The notes under the pieces: model-generated
Database searches by the model: none
Told to the model about the DNA's origin: nothing
Seen by the model: the letters and a program-made list of their open reading frames with translations, nothing else
NCBI RefSeq assembly: GCF_002056795.1
Contig: NZ_CP020104.1
Span: forward strand, 5,961,501 to 6,025,500
Source of the DNA: Spirosoma aerolatum
GTDB lineage: Bacteria; Bacteroidota; Bacteroidia; Cytophagales; Spirosomataceae
Length of the DNA stretch: 64,000 nucleotides
Direction of reading: 5' to 3'
Program-made: the position numbers and the translations under genes
In this document: positions 17,583 through 26,480 of the stretch, one piece after another
How the letters are laid out: every line of letters begins with the position of its first letter
Position numbering within the stretch: the first letter of the stretch is position 1

Positions 17583-17918
17583 GAATACAAATGATCTGTT
17601 TTAAACTAAGTAGCACCAGGCTATGTCAAGGTAAACGTACTGCTGACAGAAAAGTTAGATGTTTGTTCATTGCTTGAATAGGCAACCTTGCACTATTTGC
17701 CTCATCTTTATACAGAAGGGCAAACTATTTGCATACGATTTCTCGGGTTAGAGCATCGGATAGGTTTTCCCTTCGCCCAATGCCCCGCCCCCCTTGTCCT
17801 ATGCAAATCATTTCGTATTTTGAACTACCTTTGTCTAAGCAACTTACTCAGACTTAAGCTGCAATAGATCGAGGTAGAGCACGTTTTTGGTTAGTATGTT
17901 TGCTTATAAGCGACCAGT
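17583..17918. other. Divergent control region between ohr and the TPR gene
   Basis: 336 bp without a gene. An exact Bacteroidota -7 box, TACCTTTG, lies at 17826-17833 and points to the TPR gene, giving a leader of about 80 nt; no -33 TTG at proper spacing was found. TTTGCATA (17728-17735) and its inverse TATGCAAA (17800-17807), and a direct repeat ACTATTTGC (17692-17700, 17724-17732), may be protein-binding sites. Confidence 0.45.
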
Positions 17919-19691
17919 ATGAACACGTTATATAAATTTTTCTGGAGTCGACTAGTCATTGGTAGTATTAGTCTGCTTTTCTGGTTTAGCACCTTACCAG
18001 CCTCTGCTCAACGACGACGAGAAAAAGCAGGCCCGGATACGACATTAGCCAAAGCGGCTACCACTACTACCGCCCGCATTGAGGCCGAAACGCAGTTTAC
18101 CGAAGGTGTTCGCTATTTGATGACCGATGAGCCCGTTAAGGCCATTGCCCAGTTCAACAAATTGCTCCAGAAAGAACCTGCCAATGCGGCAGCTCAGTAT
18201 TCGCTTGCCAACGCATTACAAAAAACCGGCAAAATCGCTGAAGCTCTGCCCCACGCAACAAAAGCCTACTCGCTGGATAATCAGAATAAATATTATGCCC
18301 TGCTGCTGGCTGAGTTGTACGTCAAACAGAAACGGTATAGCGAAGCCGAAGAGTTATATGAAAAACTCCTGAAAAAAGGGCCCGAAAATGCCGAATATGG
18401 AGTTGAATTAGCCGCTATCTATCTATTCAACGACAAGCCCGATAAAGCACTGGAAGCCTATAACAACGTCGAGCGCGAACTAGGGCTCAACGAAGAAATT
18501 ATCCGACAGAAACAGCGTATTTACCTCAAACAGAACAAGATTGATAAGGCCGTTGAGGAAGCCGAAAAATTGGTAGCTTCGGAGCCTACCGAGCCGGATT
18601 ACCTGCTTGAAGGAGCCGAGCTGCTGATTGCCAACGACCGCACCGATCAGGCCATTAGCTGGATTGAACGAGCCCTTAAACTCAATGCCGATTTACCCCA
18701 GGCCCATGTGCTCCTGGCCGATATTTATCGCAGGAAAGGTGACATGACTCGTGTTAGCCAGGAACTGAACCTTGTCCTGTCGAATCCAAATCTGGAAGCG
18801 GGTTTGAAAGCCCGCGTCTTATCGAGCTATGTAGGAATGACCAGTGAAAGCCCAACCGCTCAAAAAGATGCGTTGTCAATGGCTCAAAACTTAGCCAAAA
18901 GCTCGCCCAATGATCCCAAAACTCAGGTTATGCTGGGCGACCTATTGATGCAGCAGGGCAAGAAGGCAGAAGCACGCGACGCCTATGCTAAAGCCGCCCG
19001 GCTGGATGGATCGATTTATGAAGTATGGGGGGCTTTACTTCAACTGGATGGCGAGCTGAACCAGGTAGATAGTTTACTGACGCACTCCGAACAAGCGCTG
19101 GAAGTATTCCCTACGCAAGGCCTATTTTGGTATTCCAATGGTTCGGCCAATCTATATAAGCGAAAGTATCAGCAAGCCGTCGATGCGCTTGAAGAAAGCA
19201 AGAAACTACTGGCCGCCAGCTCAAATACTGAATTGAAGCGTGGCATTGATGCCCAATTGGGCGACGCTTACAACGGTCTGGGCGATCATGCCAAATCGGA
19301 CGAAGCTTACGAATCCGTTCTGAAAGTTGATCCCCTGAACGATCATGTACTGAACAACTACAGCTATTTTCTGTCGTTGCGGAAAGCAAACCTGCCACGC
19401 GCTTTACAACTAGCCCAGAAACTCGTTGAACGGAACCCAACCAACGCCACCTATTTAGATACCTATGCCTGGGTTTTGTACGTTTCGAAAGACTATGCAA
19501 AGGCCCGGCAATACCTGGAAAAAGCCCTGGCCGATCCGGCTAATGTCAGCGGAACTATCATCGAACATTATGGCGATGTACTGTATCAACTCGGTCAGCA
19601 CGATAAAGCCGTTGAACAGTGGAAACAGGCAAAAGCCAAAGGTGGTGCCAGCCCTGATTTAGATAAAAAGATCGCTACTGGAAAGTTGTAA
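17919..19691 (+). CDS. Secreted tetratricopeptide repeat protein
   Basis: A 590-residue protein with a signal peptide (ending LPASAQ) followed by about a dozen TPR-type helix pairs, for example AIAQFNKLLQKEPANAAAQYSLANALQKTGKIAEAL and AEELYEKLLKKGPENAEYGVELAAIYLFNDKPDKALEAY. TPR arrays are protein-interaction scaffolds; in Bacteroidota this particular gene order, TPR then DUF4292 lipoprotein then EnvC-like protein, is recurrent and suggests an envelope role. Transcribed together with the next two genes, with 97 bp and 30 bp gaps, the first containing a long imperfect hairpin. Confidence 0.9.
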   Translation: MNTLYKFFWSRLVIGSISLLFWFSTLPASAQRRREKAGPDTTLAKAATTTTARIEAETQFTEGVRYLMTDEPVKAIAQFNKLLQKEPANAAAQYSLANALQKTGKIAEALPHATKAYSLDNQNKYYALLLAELYVKQKRYSEAEELYEKLLKKGPENAEYGVELAAIYLFNDKPDKALEAYNNVERELGLNEEIIRQKQRIYLKQNKIDKAVEEAEKLVASEPTEPDYLLEGAELLIANDRTDQAISWIERALKLNADLPQAHVLLADIYRRKGDMTRVSQELNLVLSNPNLEAGLKARVLSSYVGMTSESPTAQKDALSMAQNLAKSSPNDPKTQVMLGDLLMQQGKKAEARDAYAKAARLDGSIYEVWGALLQLDGELNQVDSLLTHSEQALEVFPTQGLFWYSNGSANLYKRKYQQAVDALEESKKLLAASSNTELKRGIDAQLGDAYNGLGDHAKSDEAYESVLKVDPLNDHVLNNYSYFLSLRKANLPRALQLAQKLVERNPTNATYLDTYAWVLYVSKDYAKARQYLEKALADPANVSGTIIEHYGDVLYQLGQHDKAVEQWKQAKAKGGASPDLDKKIATGKL

Positions 19692-19692
19692 A

Positions 19693-19780
19693 ACGATTTA
19701 CGGTTTACAACTTTCGGTTGGTTGACACAGGAAGCGTTGATGCGCCACCTAACTGAAAGCGGTAAACCGTAAGTCGAAAC
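19693..19780. repeat. Imperfect long inverted repeat, family C copy 1
   Basis: The strand reads CGATTTACGGTTTACAACTTTC at the left and, near 19755-19778, the near-complement GAAAGCGGTAAACCGTAAGTCG on the right, giving roughly 25-30 paired bases with some mismatches. The TTTACGGTTTAC unit recurs at 34455-34550. Located between the TPR and DUF4292 genes, inside a probable operon. Confidence 0.6.
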
Positions 19781-19788
19781 TAGCCCCA

Positions 19789-20673
19789 ATGAATAAATTT
19801 TTGTGCTTTATAGCATCCCTGATCGTAGTACTGTTTTTGGAAGGTTGTCGACGGCAGCATATGTCGCGCACTACCAATCCGGTTAGTTCTCCCACTTCGG
19901 TTTCTACATCCAAACCTGACTCGACTCTGGCAACCCGCCCTTCGTCAAGCACTCTGACCGATTCAACAACGATGAGCCGGCCAACTCGTCCGGGTATTGA
20001 AGAGGCCAGAGCCAATGTAGCCGAAATTGATTTCCGGTATCTGACGGCTAAATCGAGAATTTCATTCAAGAGCCAGCAACAGGACATCGACAATGCCAAC
20101 GTAACGATTCGGGTTCGGAAAGACAGCCTGATCTGGGTATCCGTTTCAAAGCTGGGAATCGAAGCCGTTCGTGGTGAGATTACAAAGGATTCCATTACGA
20201 TAATCGACAAAATTCATAAAGAATACTCGGTTTATGACTTCCCGACACTGAGTCGGCAGTTTAACTTTAATATGAATTTTGAGCTGCTCCAGGCACTGAT
20301 TGTTGGGAATCTACCCCTTCCCAAGCGCCCGGCGCAAAAGATCAAAAACGAGCGGGATTACCTGCTGCTCCGTCAGAGCGAAGGGAAGGTACTGGTCGAA
20401 AACTATATTGGTGAAAACGACCGGAAGCTGAAAAAACTGATGGTTACCGAGCAGCCAACCAAAAACACACTGAGACTGGATTATGAGGATTTTACCTCGC
20501 TCAATAACTTCCTGTTTCCCTACACGAGCCTGGTAACCCTCGATTATCAATCGAAAGCGGACGGGCAATTCTATCAGACCTTACTTCGTATTAAGCATAA
20601 CAAAGTTGAACTGGTTGATAAAAGTCCGGGATTTCCGTTTTCCATCCCGGCTTCGTATACTCGTCGACCTTAA
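19789..20673 (+). CDS. DUF4292 family lipoprotein
   Basis: A 294-residue protein. The lipoprotein signal ends FLEGC, Cys at about residue 20, followed by a long Ser/Thr-rich linker to residue 72. From there the DUF4292 pattern appears: IDFRYLTAKSRISFKSQQQDIDNANVTIRVRKDSLIWVSVSKLGIEAVRGEITKDSITIIDK, then YSVYDFPTLSRQFNFNMNFELLQALIVGN. The family is restricted mostly to Bacteroidota and resembles LolA/LolB-like beta sheets; that link is from memory. It may be an outer-membrane lipoprotein. Its neighbours (TPR protein, EnvC-like) point to envelope biogenesis. Confidence 0.85.
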   Translation: MNKFLCFIASLIVVLFLEGCRRQHMSRTTNPVSSPTSVSTSKPDSTLATRPSSSTLTDSTTMSRPTRPGIEEARANVAEIDFRYLTAKSRISFKSQQQDIDNANVTIRVRKDSLIWVSVSKLGIEAVRGEITKDSITIIDKIHKEYSVYDFPTLSRQFNFNMNFELLQALIVGNLPLPKRPAQKIKNERDYLLLRQSEGKVLVENYIGENDRKLKKLMVTEQPTKNTLRLDYEDFTSLNNFLFPYTSLVTLDYQSKADGQFYQTLLRIKHNKVELVDKSPGFPFSIPASYTRRP

Positions 20674-20703
20674 CCCACTGCACATTTGTTGGTCTTAACA
20701 GCC

Positions 20704-22131
20704 ATGTACCCCAAATTTCCATTCCATTCCCGCGCTATCTACTGGTCAGTACTTAACCTGATCTTGTTCAGTATGGGTTGGTTTGTTGCTACAGCACAGG
20801 CTCCGCAAACGCAGCGGAATCGACAGGTGCTCGAACGTGAGAAAAAGCAGAACCTGGAAAAAATGAACCAGATCCGCACCATTCTGAAACAAACCGCATC
20901 GGAAAAGCAAGTCGGCCTGGGCCAGTTAAAAGCCATCGAACAGCAGATTCAGACCCAGTCGCGACAAATCGGTCTGTTGAATAAAGACCTTAAACTTACT
21001 GAATCCGAAATTGCCGAATTACGTCAGGCCAGTCAGGCGTTAACCAACGATCTGAACAAGTTAAAAGCTGAATACGGCTCCATGATCTATGCAGCCGACA
21101 AACGACGTCAGCAGGTCAACCCACTTGGTTTTTTGTTTGCCGCCAACAACTTCAATCAGTTAGTAGCCCGGTATCGGTACTTACGCCAGTATTCAGATGC
21201 CCGACAGAGCCAGGTTCGGCAGATGAATAATGTTCAGACGATGTTGCAGGGCAAACAAAAAGCTACGCAGCACAAACGAGCCGAGCAAAAAAACACCCTG
21301 GGTGCCAAAGTAAAAGAAGCTAAAAAGCTCGAGACCTTAAAGGTCGAGAAAAATGTCGTTGTAAAAGAACTAAGTAAGAAAGAAGCTGAGCTACAGGCCG
21401 AGCTTGCCGAAAGTCGACGGGCCATCAACCGATTGGAAACCATGATTACCCGGCTGATTGCCCGCGAAGCCCGTGAGCGTGCCGAACGGGAGGCCCGCGA
21501 ACGCGCTGAGCGCGAACGACTGGCACGCGTTGAAGCCGCCCGAAAAGCAGCCGAACGCAAACGGGCTGAAGAAGCGATAGCAGCCGCCGAAAAAGCCGGT
21601 GAAAAACCAGCCCCAGCCGATGTAGCCAAAGTAGAGCGTCCGGCCGAACCCGAACCCGTTGCTAAAAAGCCTGACGAGCGACGGAATAACAACCTGAACG
21701 ACGAAGAAACAGCCCTGGCCTCCTCGTTTACAGCGTCCAGGGCACATTTGCCATGGCCGGTAACTAAAGGCTTTATTTCGGACCATTTTGGCCGGAAGCC
21801 CCATCCTGTACTAAAAGGAATTTACGTTGAAAACCAAGGCGTTGATATTCAAACCAATGCCGGGGAGGAAGTCCGTGCCGTTTATGATGGAGTTGTTCAG
21901 GATGTAACCAACATACCGGGCATGAACAATGTGGTGGCTATTCAACATGGCGATTACTTCACCATTTATGCTAAACTGAAGAGCGTATCCGTTCGGGCTG
22001 GGCAACGCATAAAAGCTCGGGAAAACATTGGCACAGTAGCCACCGACAAAAACGGCATCTCGGAGATGCAATTCCAAATCTGGAAAGAATTTACCAAGCT
22101 TAACCCCGAGTCCTGGCTAGTTCCGAGGTAA
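20704..22131 (+). CDS. EnvC-like murein hydrolase activator with M23 domain
   Basis: A 475-residue secreted protein. The ATG at 20704 is chosen because the TTG at 20686 adds only six residues. A signal peptide is followed by a long coiled coil (residues about 35-300, rich in REKKQNLEKMNQIR, AEREARERAERERLARVEAA), then a Pro/Glu-rich linker, and an M23 peptidase domain (HPVLKGIYVENQGVDIQTNAGEEV). The usual HxxxD...HxH zinc triad is modified: HPV and ..ENQGVDI.. lack the catalytic HxH, and AIQHGDYFTIYAKLKSV replaces the final HxH. As in E. coli EnvC this suggests an inactive M23 domain that activates amidases. Confidence 0.85.
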   Translation: MYPKFPFHSRAIYWSVLNLILFSMGWFVATAQAPQTQRNRQVLEREKKQNLEKMNQIRTILKQTASEKQVGLGQLKAIEQQIQTQSRQIGLLNKDLKLTESEIAELRQASQALTNDLNKLKAEYGSMIYAADKRRQQVNPLGFLFAANNFNQLVARYRYLRQYSDARQSQVRQMNNVQTMLQGKQKATQHKRAEQKNTLGAKVKEAKKLETLKVEKNVVVKELSKKEAELQAELAESRRAINRLETMITRLIAREARERAEREARERAERERLARVEAARKAAERKRAEEAIAAAEKAGEKPAPADVAKVERPAEPEPVAKKPDERRNNNLNDEETALASSFTASRAHLPWPVTKGFISDHFGRKPHPVLKGIYVENQGVDIQTNAGEEVRAVYDGVVQDVTNIPGMNNVVAIQHGDYFTIYAKLKSVSVRAGQRIKARENIGTVATDKNGISEMQFQIWKEFTKLNPESWLVPR

Positions 22132-22241
22132 ACAGCATATCGTTGTAGGGTCATCGAGCTGGCGGGTTGTTCTCTGCTGATCACAACCGAATTGTCGGCC
22201 CGGTCCATAACTTTACAACGTTATAACTCTACAACTTAAAA

Positions 22242-23060
22242 ATGTCTGTTCATAATCCCGATATCAAGCGCGTTACGACGCACACCATTCAGGAACTAAA
22301 GAATAAAGGTGAAAAAATATCGGCGCTGACTGCCTACGATTATTCGATGGCGCGGGTAGTCGATGCGGCTGGTGTCGAACTGATTCTGGTTGGCGATTCG
22401 GCCTCCAATGTCATGGCTGGGCACGAAACTACATTGCCGATCACACTGGACCAGATGATTTATCATGCCAGTTCTGTTGTTCGGGCCGTCAAGCGGGCCT
22501 TGGTTGTCGTCGATCTGCCTTTTGGCTCCTATCAGGGCAACTCGTCAGTAGCGTTGCAATCCGCTATTCGTATCATGAAAGAGTCGGGAGCCCACGCTGT
22601 TAAAATGGAAGGCGGCCTCGAAATCAAGGAATCGATCATTCGCATTCTAAGCGCTGGGGTTCCGGTCATGGGGCACCTGGGGCTAACTCCGCAGTCTATT
22701 TATAAATTTGGCACCTATGCCGTTCGGGCTAAAGAGGAGGCCGAAGCGGAGAAATTAATGGCCGATGCTCATATGCTTGAAGAGCTGGGTTGCTTTGCCG
22801 TAGTACTCGAAAAAATTCCCGCTCTGCTCACCAAAACCGTATCGACCAGCTTAACAATACCAACTATCGGAATCGGGGCAGGTCCCGATGCCGACGGGCA
22901 AATTCTGGTCATTCATGATTTGCTGGGTATCAATAATGAGTTTAAACCCCGCTTCCTGCGTCGATACGCCAACCTGCACCAGATCATGACTGAGGCCATT
23001 GCTCATTATGTTGATGATGTAAAAGCGAACGACTTTCCGAACGAGAAGGAAGCGTATTGA
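22242..23060 (+). CDS. panB: 3-methyl-2-oxobutanoate hydroxymethyltransferase
   Basis: A 272-residue PanB. It contains [51 protein letters not shown] at residues 22-70, the signature with the metal-binding DS and D, LPFGSYQ and KMEGG at the active site, and the late [24 protein letters not shown]. It transfers a hydroxymethyl group from 5,10-methylene-THF to ketoisovalerate, the first pantothenate step. Followed after 62 bp by an RluA-type gene; a hairpin lies between. Confidence 0.95.
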   Translation: MSVHNPDIKRVTTHTIQELKNKGEKISALTAYDYSMARVVDAAGVELILVGDSASNVMAGHETTLPITLDQMIYHASSVVRAVKRALVVVDLPFGSYQGNSSVALQSAIRIMKESGAHAVKMEGGLEIKESIIRILSAGVPVMGHLGLTPQSIYKFGTYAVRAKEEAEAEKLMADAHMLEELGCFAVVLEKIPALLTKTVSTSLTIPTIGIGAGPDADGQILVIHDLLGINNEFKPRFLRRYANLHQIMTEAIAHYVDDVKANDFPNEKEAY

Positions 23061-23065
23061 GTTAT

Positions 23066-23120
23066 GTAACGCGGGTGGAAACCCGTAGTAATAAAAAATG
23101 CGGGTTTCCACCCACGTTAC
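23066..23120. repeat. 20-bp inverted repeat between panB and the pseudouridine synthase gene
   Basis: Arms 23066-23085 and 23101-23120 are complementary over 20 bp with one mismatch, loop 15 nt. It starts a few bases after the panB stop and ends 2 bp before the next ATG. The longer in-frame start at 23057 for the next gene would translate straight through the hairpin and is rejected. Confidence 0.7.
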
Positions 23121-23122
23121 AC

Positions 23123-23854
23123 ATGAAAAGAAAACCATATCAAGTAGTTTACGAAGATAATCACCTGCTAATCGTCAATAAAGAGCCGGGTATTCTGGTA
23201 CAGGGAGACCGTACTGGCGATATTACCCTGCTGGACGTGTTGAAAGACTATATTAAAGAGAAGTATAATAAGCCAGGGGACGTATTTCTGGGGCTTGTGC
23301 ATCGGCTTGACCGCCCAGTTAGCGGTCTGGTTGTATTTGCTCGCACGTCAAAGGCTCTGGAACGCATGAACGAAATCTTTCGTAAGCGACAAGTACAGAA
23401 AACCTATTGGGCCGTAGTCCGTCAAAAGCCTCCCAAAAACGCGGATAAGCTCGTCAACTGGTTGGTCAAAGATGAACAGAAAAACCAGGTAACGGTCTAT
23501 GATTATGAAGTATCTAATTCCCAGAAAGCTGAATTATCGTACCGAGTACTGGGCAAAATTAACGAGCACTATTTACTGGAGGTAAATCCAATAACTGGTC
23601 GCCCTCACCAGATTCGTTCTCAATTGGCGCATATGGGTTGCCCAATTCGGGGTGATGTCAAATATGGGTATGATCGGGCCGTAGCCGACAAAAAAATCTA
23701 TTTACATGCCCGCCGTCTTTATTTCATTCATCCCGTTAAGAAAGAGCCTCTCATTTGCAAAGCGGGACTCCCAAACGATCCTTTCTGGGAGGAGTTTCTG
23801 GAATTGGATGATGAGAATTTCAAAGACAAGAACCTCGACTACATTTTTGAATAA
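23123..23854 (+). CDS. RluA family pseudouridine synthase
   Basis: A 243-residue enzyme lacking the N-terminal S4 domain, as many Bacteroidota RluA members do. The catalytic motif GLVHRLDRPVSGLVVFARTSKA places the nucleophilic Asp at about residue 63, in the HRLD(R)PVSG signature, and GRPHQIRSQLAHMGCPIRGDVKYGY is the second family signature. It isomerises uridine to pseudouridine in rRNA or tRNA; which position cannot be told. Start 23123 is chosen because the frame upstream runs through a hairpin. It follows panB with no clear functional link. Confidence 0.88.
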   Translation: MKRKPYQVVYEDNHLLIVNKEPGILVQGDRTGDITLLDVLKDYIKEKYNKPGDVFLGLVHRLDRPVSGLVVFARTSKALERMNEIFRKRQVQKTYWAVVRQKPPKNADKLVNWLVKDEQKNQVTVYDYEVSNSQKAELSYRVLGKINEHYLLEVNPITGRPHQIRSQLAHMGCPIRGDVKYGYDRAVADKKIYLHARRLYFIHPVKKEPLICKAGLPNDPFWEEFLELDDENFKDKNLDYIFE

Positions 23855-23880
23855 CTCGCCAACAGAATAGTCCTGAAATA

Positions 23881-23921
23881 GAAAGGCCGCACCTTCTGAT
23901 CCCCAGAAGGTGCGGCCTTTC
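23881..23921. terminator. 18-bp perfect hairpin terminator
   Basis: Arms GAAAGGCCGCACCTTCTG (23881-23898) and its complement (23904-23921), loop 5 nt, GC-rich core, 26 bp after the RluA-type gene. A-rich on one side and T-rich on the other fits a bidirectional intrinsic terminator for it and the converging small gene. Confidence 0.8.
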
Positions 23922-23976
23922 TGCTGGAAGCGAGTGCGCACTTACAACACTAGCTCCTCAATCTACTATCAATAAG

Positions 23977-24162
23977 TCAGGGCTCCGTTACCGTTGATGT
24001 AGTTGGCTGTTCCGTAGGGGCAACATCCAAGATAATCTGCTCCATTACACGTTCAATCATCTGCACGATCCCACGTAACGCTCCAAAGATGATGCAAAGC
24101 GGTAATATAATGGGCAGAAAGAAAACCCATTGAAAAATCATGTACAATCGAAAATTTCTCAT
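23977..24162 (-). CDS. Small membrane protein of unknown function
   Basis: A 61-residue protein with one long hydrophobic segment (MIFQWVFFLPIILPLCIIFGALRGIV) followed by an amphipathic stretch and an acidic/Thr-rich tail (DVAPTEQPTTSTVTEP). The composition looks like a real single-span membrane protein. It has no recognised family. It is convergent with the pseudouridine synthase gene and has a 390-bp AT-rich upstream region, in which CAAAATTA near 24257 (TAATTTTG on the minus strand) is a possible -7 box. Confidence 0.5.
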   Translation of the reverse strand: MRNFRLYMIFQWVFFLPIILPLCIIFGALRGIVQMIERVMEQIILDVAPTEQPTTSTVTEP

Positions 24163-24553
24163 TGGTTTAAGGAATAATTTTAACGATTAAAGTTACGGCT
24201 ACGGACAAATCAACAACTTATTCACTAACGTTTAATCTACCATTCTATTCTTATTCAAAATTAAACTTGCCTTAATACAAAAACAAGCTCAATTTGAAAA
24301 AGTTTATCATGATATTAAGGTGATTATAGTTTCTCCTAGTTAATACGCTGTTGCTGACCTAACCTACTTTACCCTTTGTCAATTATAATGCCAATATTAT
24401 ATCCTCTTTCTAATTTAATTAATATATAGCTAACATTGGCTCTTTATACTTCATTATTCATTCTTTATTTAATTAACCATACCCTATCATAGCATTATCC
24501 TATCATCTTTATAAATTCAGTAGATCATTCATACAGAATCACTATAAACAGTT
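24163..24553. other. AT-rich intergenic region
   Basis: About 390 bp, visibly more AT-rich than the surroundings, with no open frame of note on either strand. It may hold the promoter for the small membrane protein gene. No convincing RNA fold or repeat was found apart from the hairpin that follows. Confidence 0.5.
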
Positions 24554-24606
24554 ACAGGAGTTAGCAAAGTGATAACCGGATTGATTATCACTTTGCTAAC
24601 TCCTGT
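24554..24606. terminator. 22-bp perfect hairpin after the aminotransferase gene
   Basis: Arms 24554-24575 and 24585-24606 (ACAGGAGTTAGCAAAGTGATAA and complement) pair perfectly with a 9-nt loop. It begins 24 bp after the stop of the minus-strand aminotransferase gene, so it is well placed as its terminator. Confidence 0.7.
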
Positions 24607-24630
24607 ATGGTTCAAATTTGTTCTTCTTGC

Positions 24631-25848
24631 TTAACTCAGCGTTGCCACCGCTTCTTTAATCCGTTGAATTGCTTCGACCAACGATTCATCAGATGCAGCC
24701 GTTGAGATACGTAGGCAATTTGGAGCCCCAAACCCCGATCCTGCGACAGTAGCAACATAGGCTTTATTCAGCAACCATAGAGCAAAATCATCGGAGTTTT
24801 CAATGGTGGTTGTTCCATCCGATTTACCATAATAGTAGCTAATATCGGGGAACGCATAGAATGCTCCTTCGGGCACGTTTGTACGGAAATGAGGCACTTC
24901 TTTCAGCAGTTTAACCACCAGATCACGACGACGATGATAGGCTTTGGTCATCTCCATCGATGGCTCCAGCGGGCCCGTCAGAGCAGCTACCGTGGCTTTC
25001 TGAGCAATAGAATTCGTCCCCGACGTAACCTGACCCTGCAATTTCTCAACCCCTTCGGCAATCCACTTGGCAGCACCGATATACCCAATACGCCAACCCG
25101 TCATAGCAAAGCCTTTAGCAACGCCATTTACGGTAACAACCCGATCCGCAATCGCAGGGATCGATCCGATACTGAAATGACCTTCAGGAGTAAAGTTGAT
25201 ATACTCGTAAATTTCGTCGGCCAGTACATAAATATTTTCGTGACGGGCCACTACCTCACCAATGGCCCGCAACTCAGCCTCTGAATAAATAGAGCCAGTT
25301 GGGTTATTGGGCGACGCGTACATCACAATTTTAGTCCGATCCGTAATGGCGGCCTCAAACTGCTCGGGGGTCACTTTAAAGTTGTTCTCAAAGGAACCGT
25401 CGACGACCACAGCCTTACCTTCAGCCAGCTTCACCATTTCGGAATAACTAACCCAGTACGGCGAAAAAATAATTACCTCGTCGCCAGGATTGATCAGCAC
25501 CTGGATCACATTGGCCAGCGAGTGTTTGGCACCCGTCGACACAACGATATTTTCAGGCTTCCAGTCTATATTATTGTCGCGCTTGAATTTATCAGCAATG
25601 GCTTTACGAAGGTCAGGATAGCCCGCAACTGGCGAATACCCGTGGAAGCCGTCGTCAATGGCTTTCTTGGCGGCTTCGCAAATGTGTTGTGGGGTTTTAA
25701 AATCCGGCTCTCCTACGCTCAGGCTGATTACTTTGTGGCCCTGAGCAGCCAATTCACGAGCTTTCTTGGTCATCGCCAGCGTGGACGATTCTTCCAGCGC
25801 GTTGATGCGGTCGGCTAATAAACTCACGGTGTCAAGCGTGGCAGACAT
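24631..25848 (-). CDS. Aspartate/aromatic aminotransferase, class I PLP-dependent
   Basis: A 405-residue fold-type I aminotransferase. The motifs are FSPYWVSYSEMV, YASPNNPTGSIYSEAEL, VLADEIYEYINF and the PLP-binding lysine at about residue 245 in NGVAKGFAMTGWRIGYIG. The Arg that binds substrate carboxylate sits in CLRISTAASDESL near the end. It resembles AspC/AspB aspartate aminotransferases, but specificity among Asp, Tyr and Phe is not decided. Last of three minus-strand genes (FGE-type, folK, aminotransferase). TACCTTTG at the complement of 25890-25897 is an exact -7 box 42 bp upstream of its start. Confidence 0.9.
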   Translation of the reverse strand: MSATLDTVSLLADRINALEESSTLAMTKKARELAAQGHKVISLSVGEPDFKTPQHICEAAKKAIDDGFHGYSPVAGYPDLRKAIADKFKRDNNIDWKPENIVVSTGAKHSLANVIQVLINPGDEVIIFSPYWVSYSEMVKLAEGKAVVVDGSFENNFKVTPEQFEAAITDRTKIVMYASPNNPTGSIYSEAELRAIGEVVARHENIYVLADEIYEYINFTPEGHFSIGSIPAIADRVVTVNGVAKGFAMTGWRIGYIGAAKWIAEGVEKLQGQVTSGTNSIAQKATVAALTGPLEPSMEMTKAYHRRRDLVVKLLKEVPHFRTNVPEGAFYAFPDISYYYGKSDGTTTIENSDDFALWLLNKAYVATVAGSGFGAPNCLRISTAASDESLVEAIQRIKEAVATLS

Positions 25849-25889
25849 AAATTTGTTGTAGTTTTAATAAAATGATAACAAACTGGCAG

Positions 25890-25897
25890 CAAAGGTA
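25890..25897 (-). promoter_or_regulatory. -7 box upstream of the aminotransferase gene
   Basis: CAAAGGTA on the plus strand, TACCTTTG on the minus strand, an exact match to the Bacteroidota -7 consensus TAnnTTTG, 42 bp before the ATG. No clear -33 TTG. This lies between folK and the aminotransferase gene, so the latter can be transcribed separately. Confidence 0.5.
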
Positions 25898-25926
25898 CTA
25901 TGTTTTCATTGGAGCGGCTCTATTAT

Positions 25927-26406
25927 TTAAGAATTAAAAATTTTAACCTCACTAGTATCTGTGCACTCCGTCAGTAATTCTAGCGTTGTTTTCTGCAAAA
26001 TCGGATGGAGAAAGTCGGGGGCAATTTCGGCAAGTGGCACGAGCGTAAACCGACGTTGATGTAAATACGGATGAGGAATGGTAAGATGCGGAGTTTGTAT
26101 AATGAGCTGACCATAATACAACATATCAATGTCGATCAGCCGGGCGCCCCATCGCTCCAGCCGAACCCGGCCTAAGGCCTGCTCAATAGCCTGTGTTTGC
26201 CGCAGAAGTTCGTCAGGTGGTAAGGTTGTTTCCACCGCTACAACCTGATTCAGGTAAGTCGGCTGATCCGTTACGCCCCAGGGAGCCGTTTCATAAATAG
26301 CTGACCTTTGGGCTACAACCCCTACCCGGTCGGCAAGTAGCTCGTTGGCTCGATGCAAGGCTCTTATCCGGTCGCCCAGGTTGGCCCCGAGAAGTAGAAG
26401 TATCAT
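25927..26406 (-). CDS. folK: 2-amino-4-hydroxy-6-hydroxymethyldihydropteridine pyrophosphokinase
   Basis: A 159-residue HPPK of normal length. It has LLLGANLGDR at the N-terminus, VAQRSAIYETAPWGVTDQPTYLNQVVAVET in the middle and the metal/ATP signature RWGARLIDIDMLYYGQ, then LTIPHPYLHQRRFTLVPLAEIAPD. It transfers pyrophosphate from ATP to the pterin precursor of folate. It sits between the FGE-domain gene and the aminotransferase on the same strand, with a hairpin of family B upstream. Confidence 0.93.
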   Translation of the reverse strand: MILLLLGANLGDRIRALHRANELLADRVGVVAQRSAIYETAPWGVTDQPTYLNQVVAVETTLPPDELLRQTQAIEQALGRVRLERWGARLIDIDMLYYGQLIIQTPHLTIPHPYLHQRRFTLVPLAEIAPDFLHPILQKTTLELLTECTDTSEVKIFNS

Positions 26407-26408
26407 TT

Positions 26409-26477
26409 AGGATGCATGATATAAGATGCATGATATAAGGTCTCTACGTTAATGCATACTATATCATACAGCATACA
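26409..26477. repeat. Imperfect inverted repeat, family B copy 1
   Basis: Left half carries GATGCATGATATAAGATGCATGATATA and the right half a partly complementary GCATACTATATCATACAGCATACA. The unit GATGTATGATATA recurs at 30901-30919. It lies between folK and the FGE-domain gene. Confidence 0.5.
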
Positions 26478-26480
26478 TTC

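Noticed and set aside
17650..17820. Possible small RNA in the ohr/TPR gap
   Set aside because: Only short inverted repeats (TTTGCATA/TATGCAAA) are present; no strong hairpin with a T tract supports an RNA gene.
20739..21804. Minus-strand open frames, including a Ser/Arg-rich 152-residue one, opposite the EnvC-like gene
   Set aside because: They are low-complexity shadows of the coiled-coil coding sequence (Glu/Arg/Ala codons read in reverse) and overlap a well-supported gene throughout.
23057..23122. Upstream extension of the RluA-type gene
   Set aside because: The extra 22 codons are the hairpin between panB and this gene, and the family's usual N-terminus begins at MKRKPYQVVYEDNHLL.
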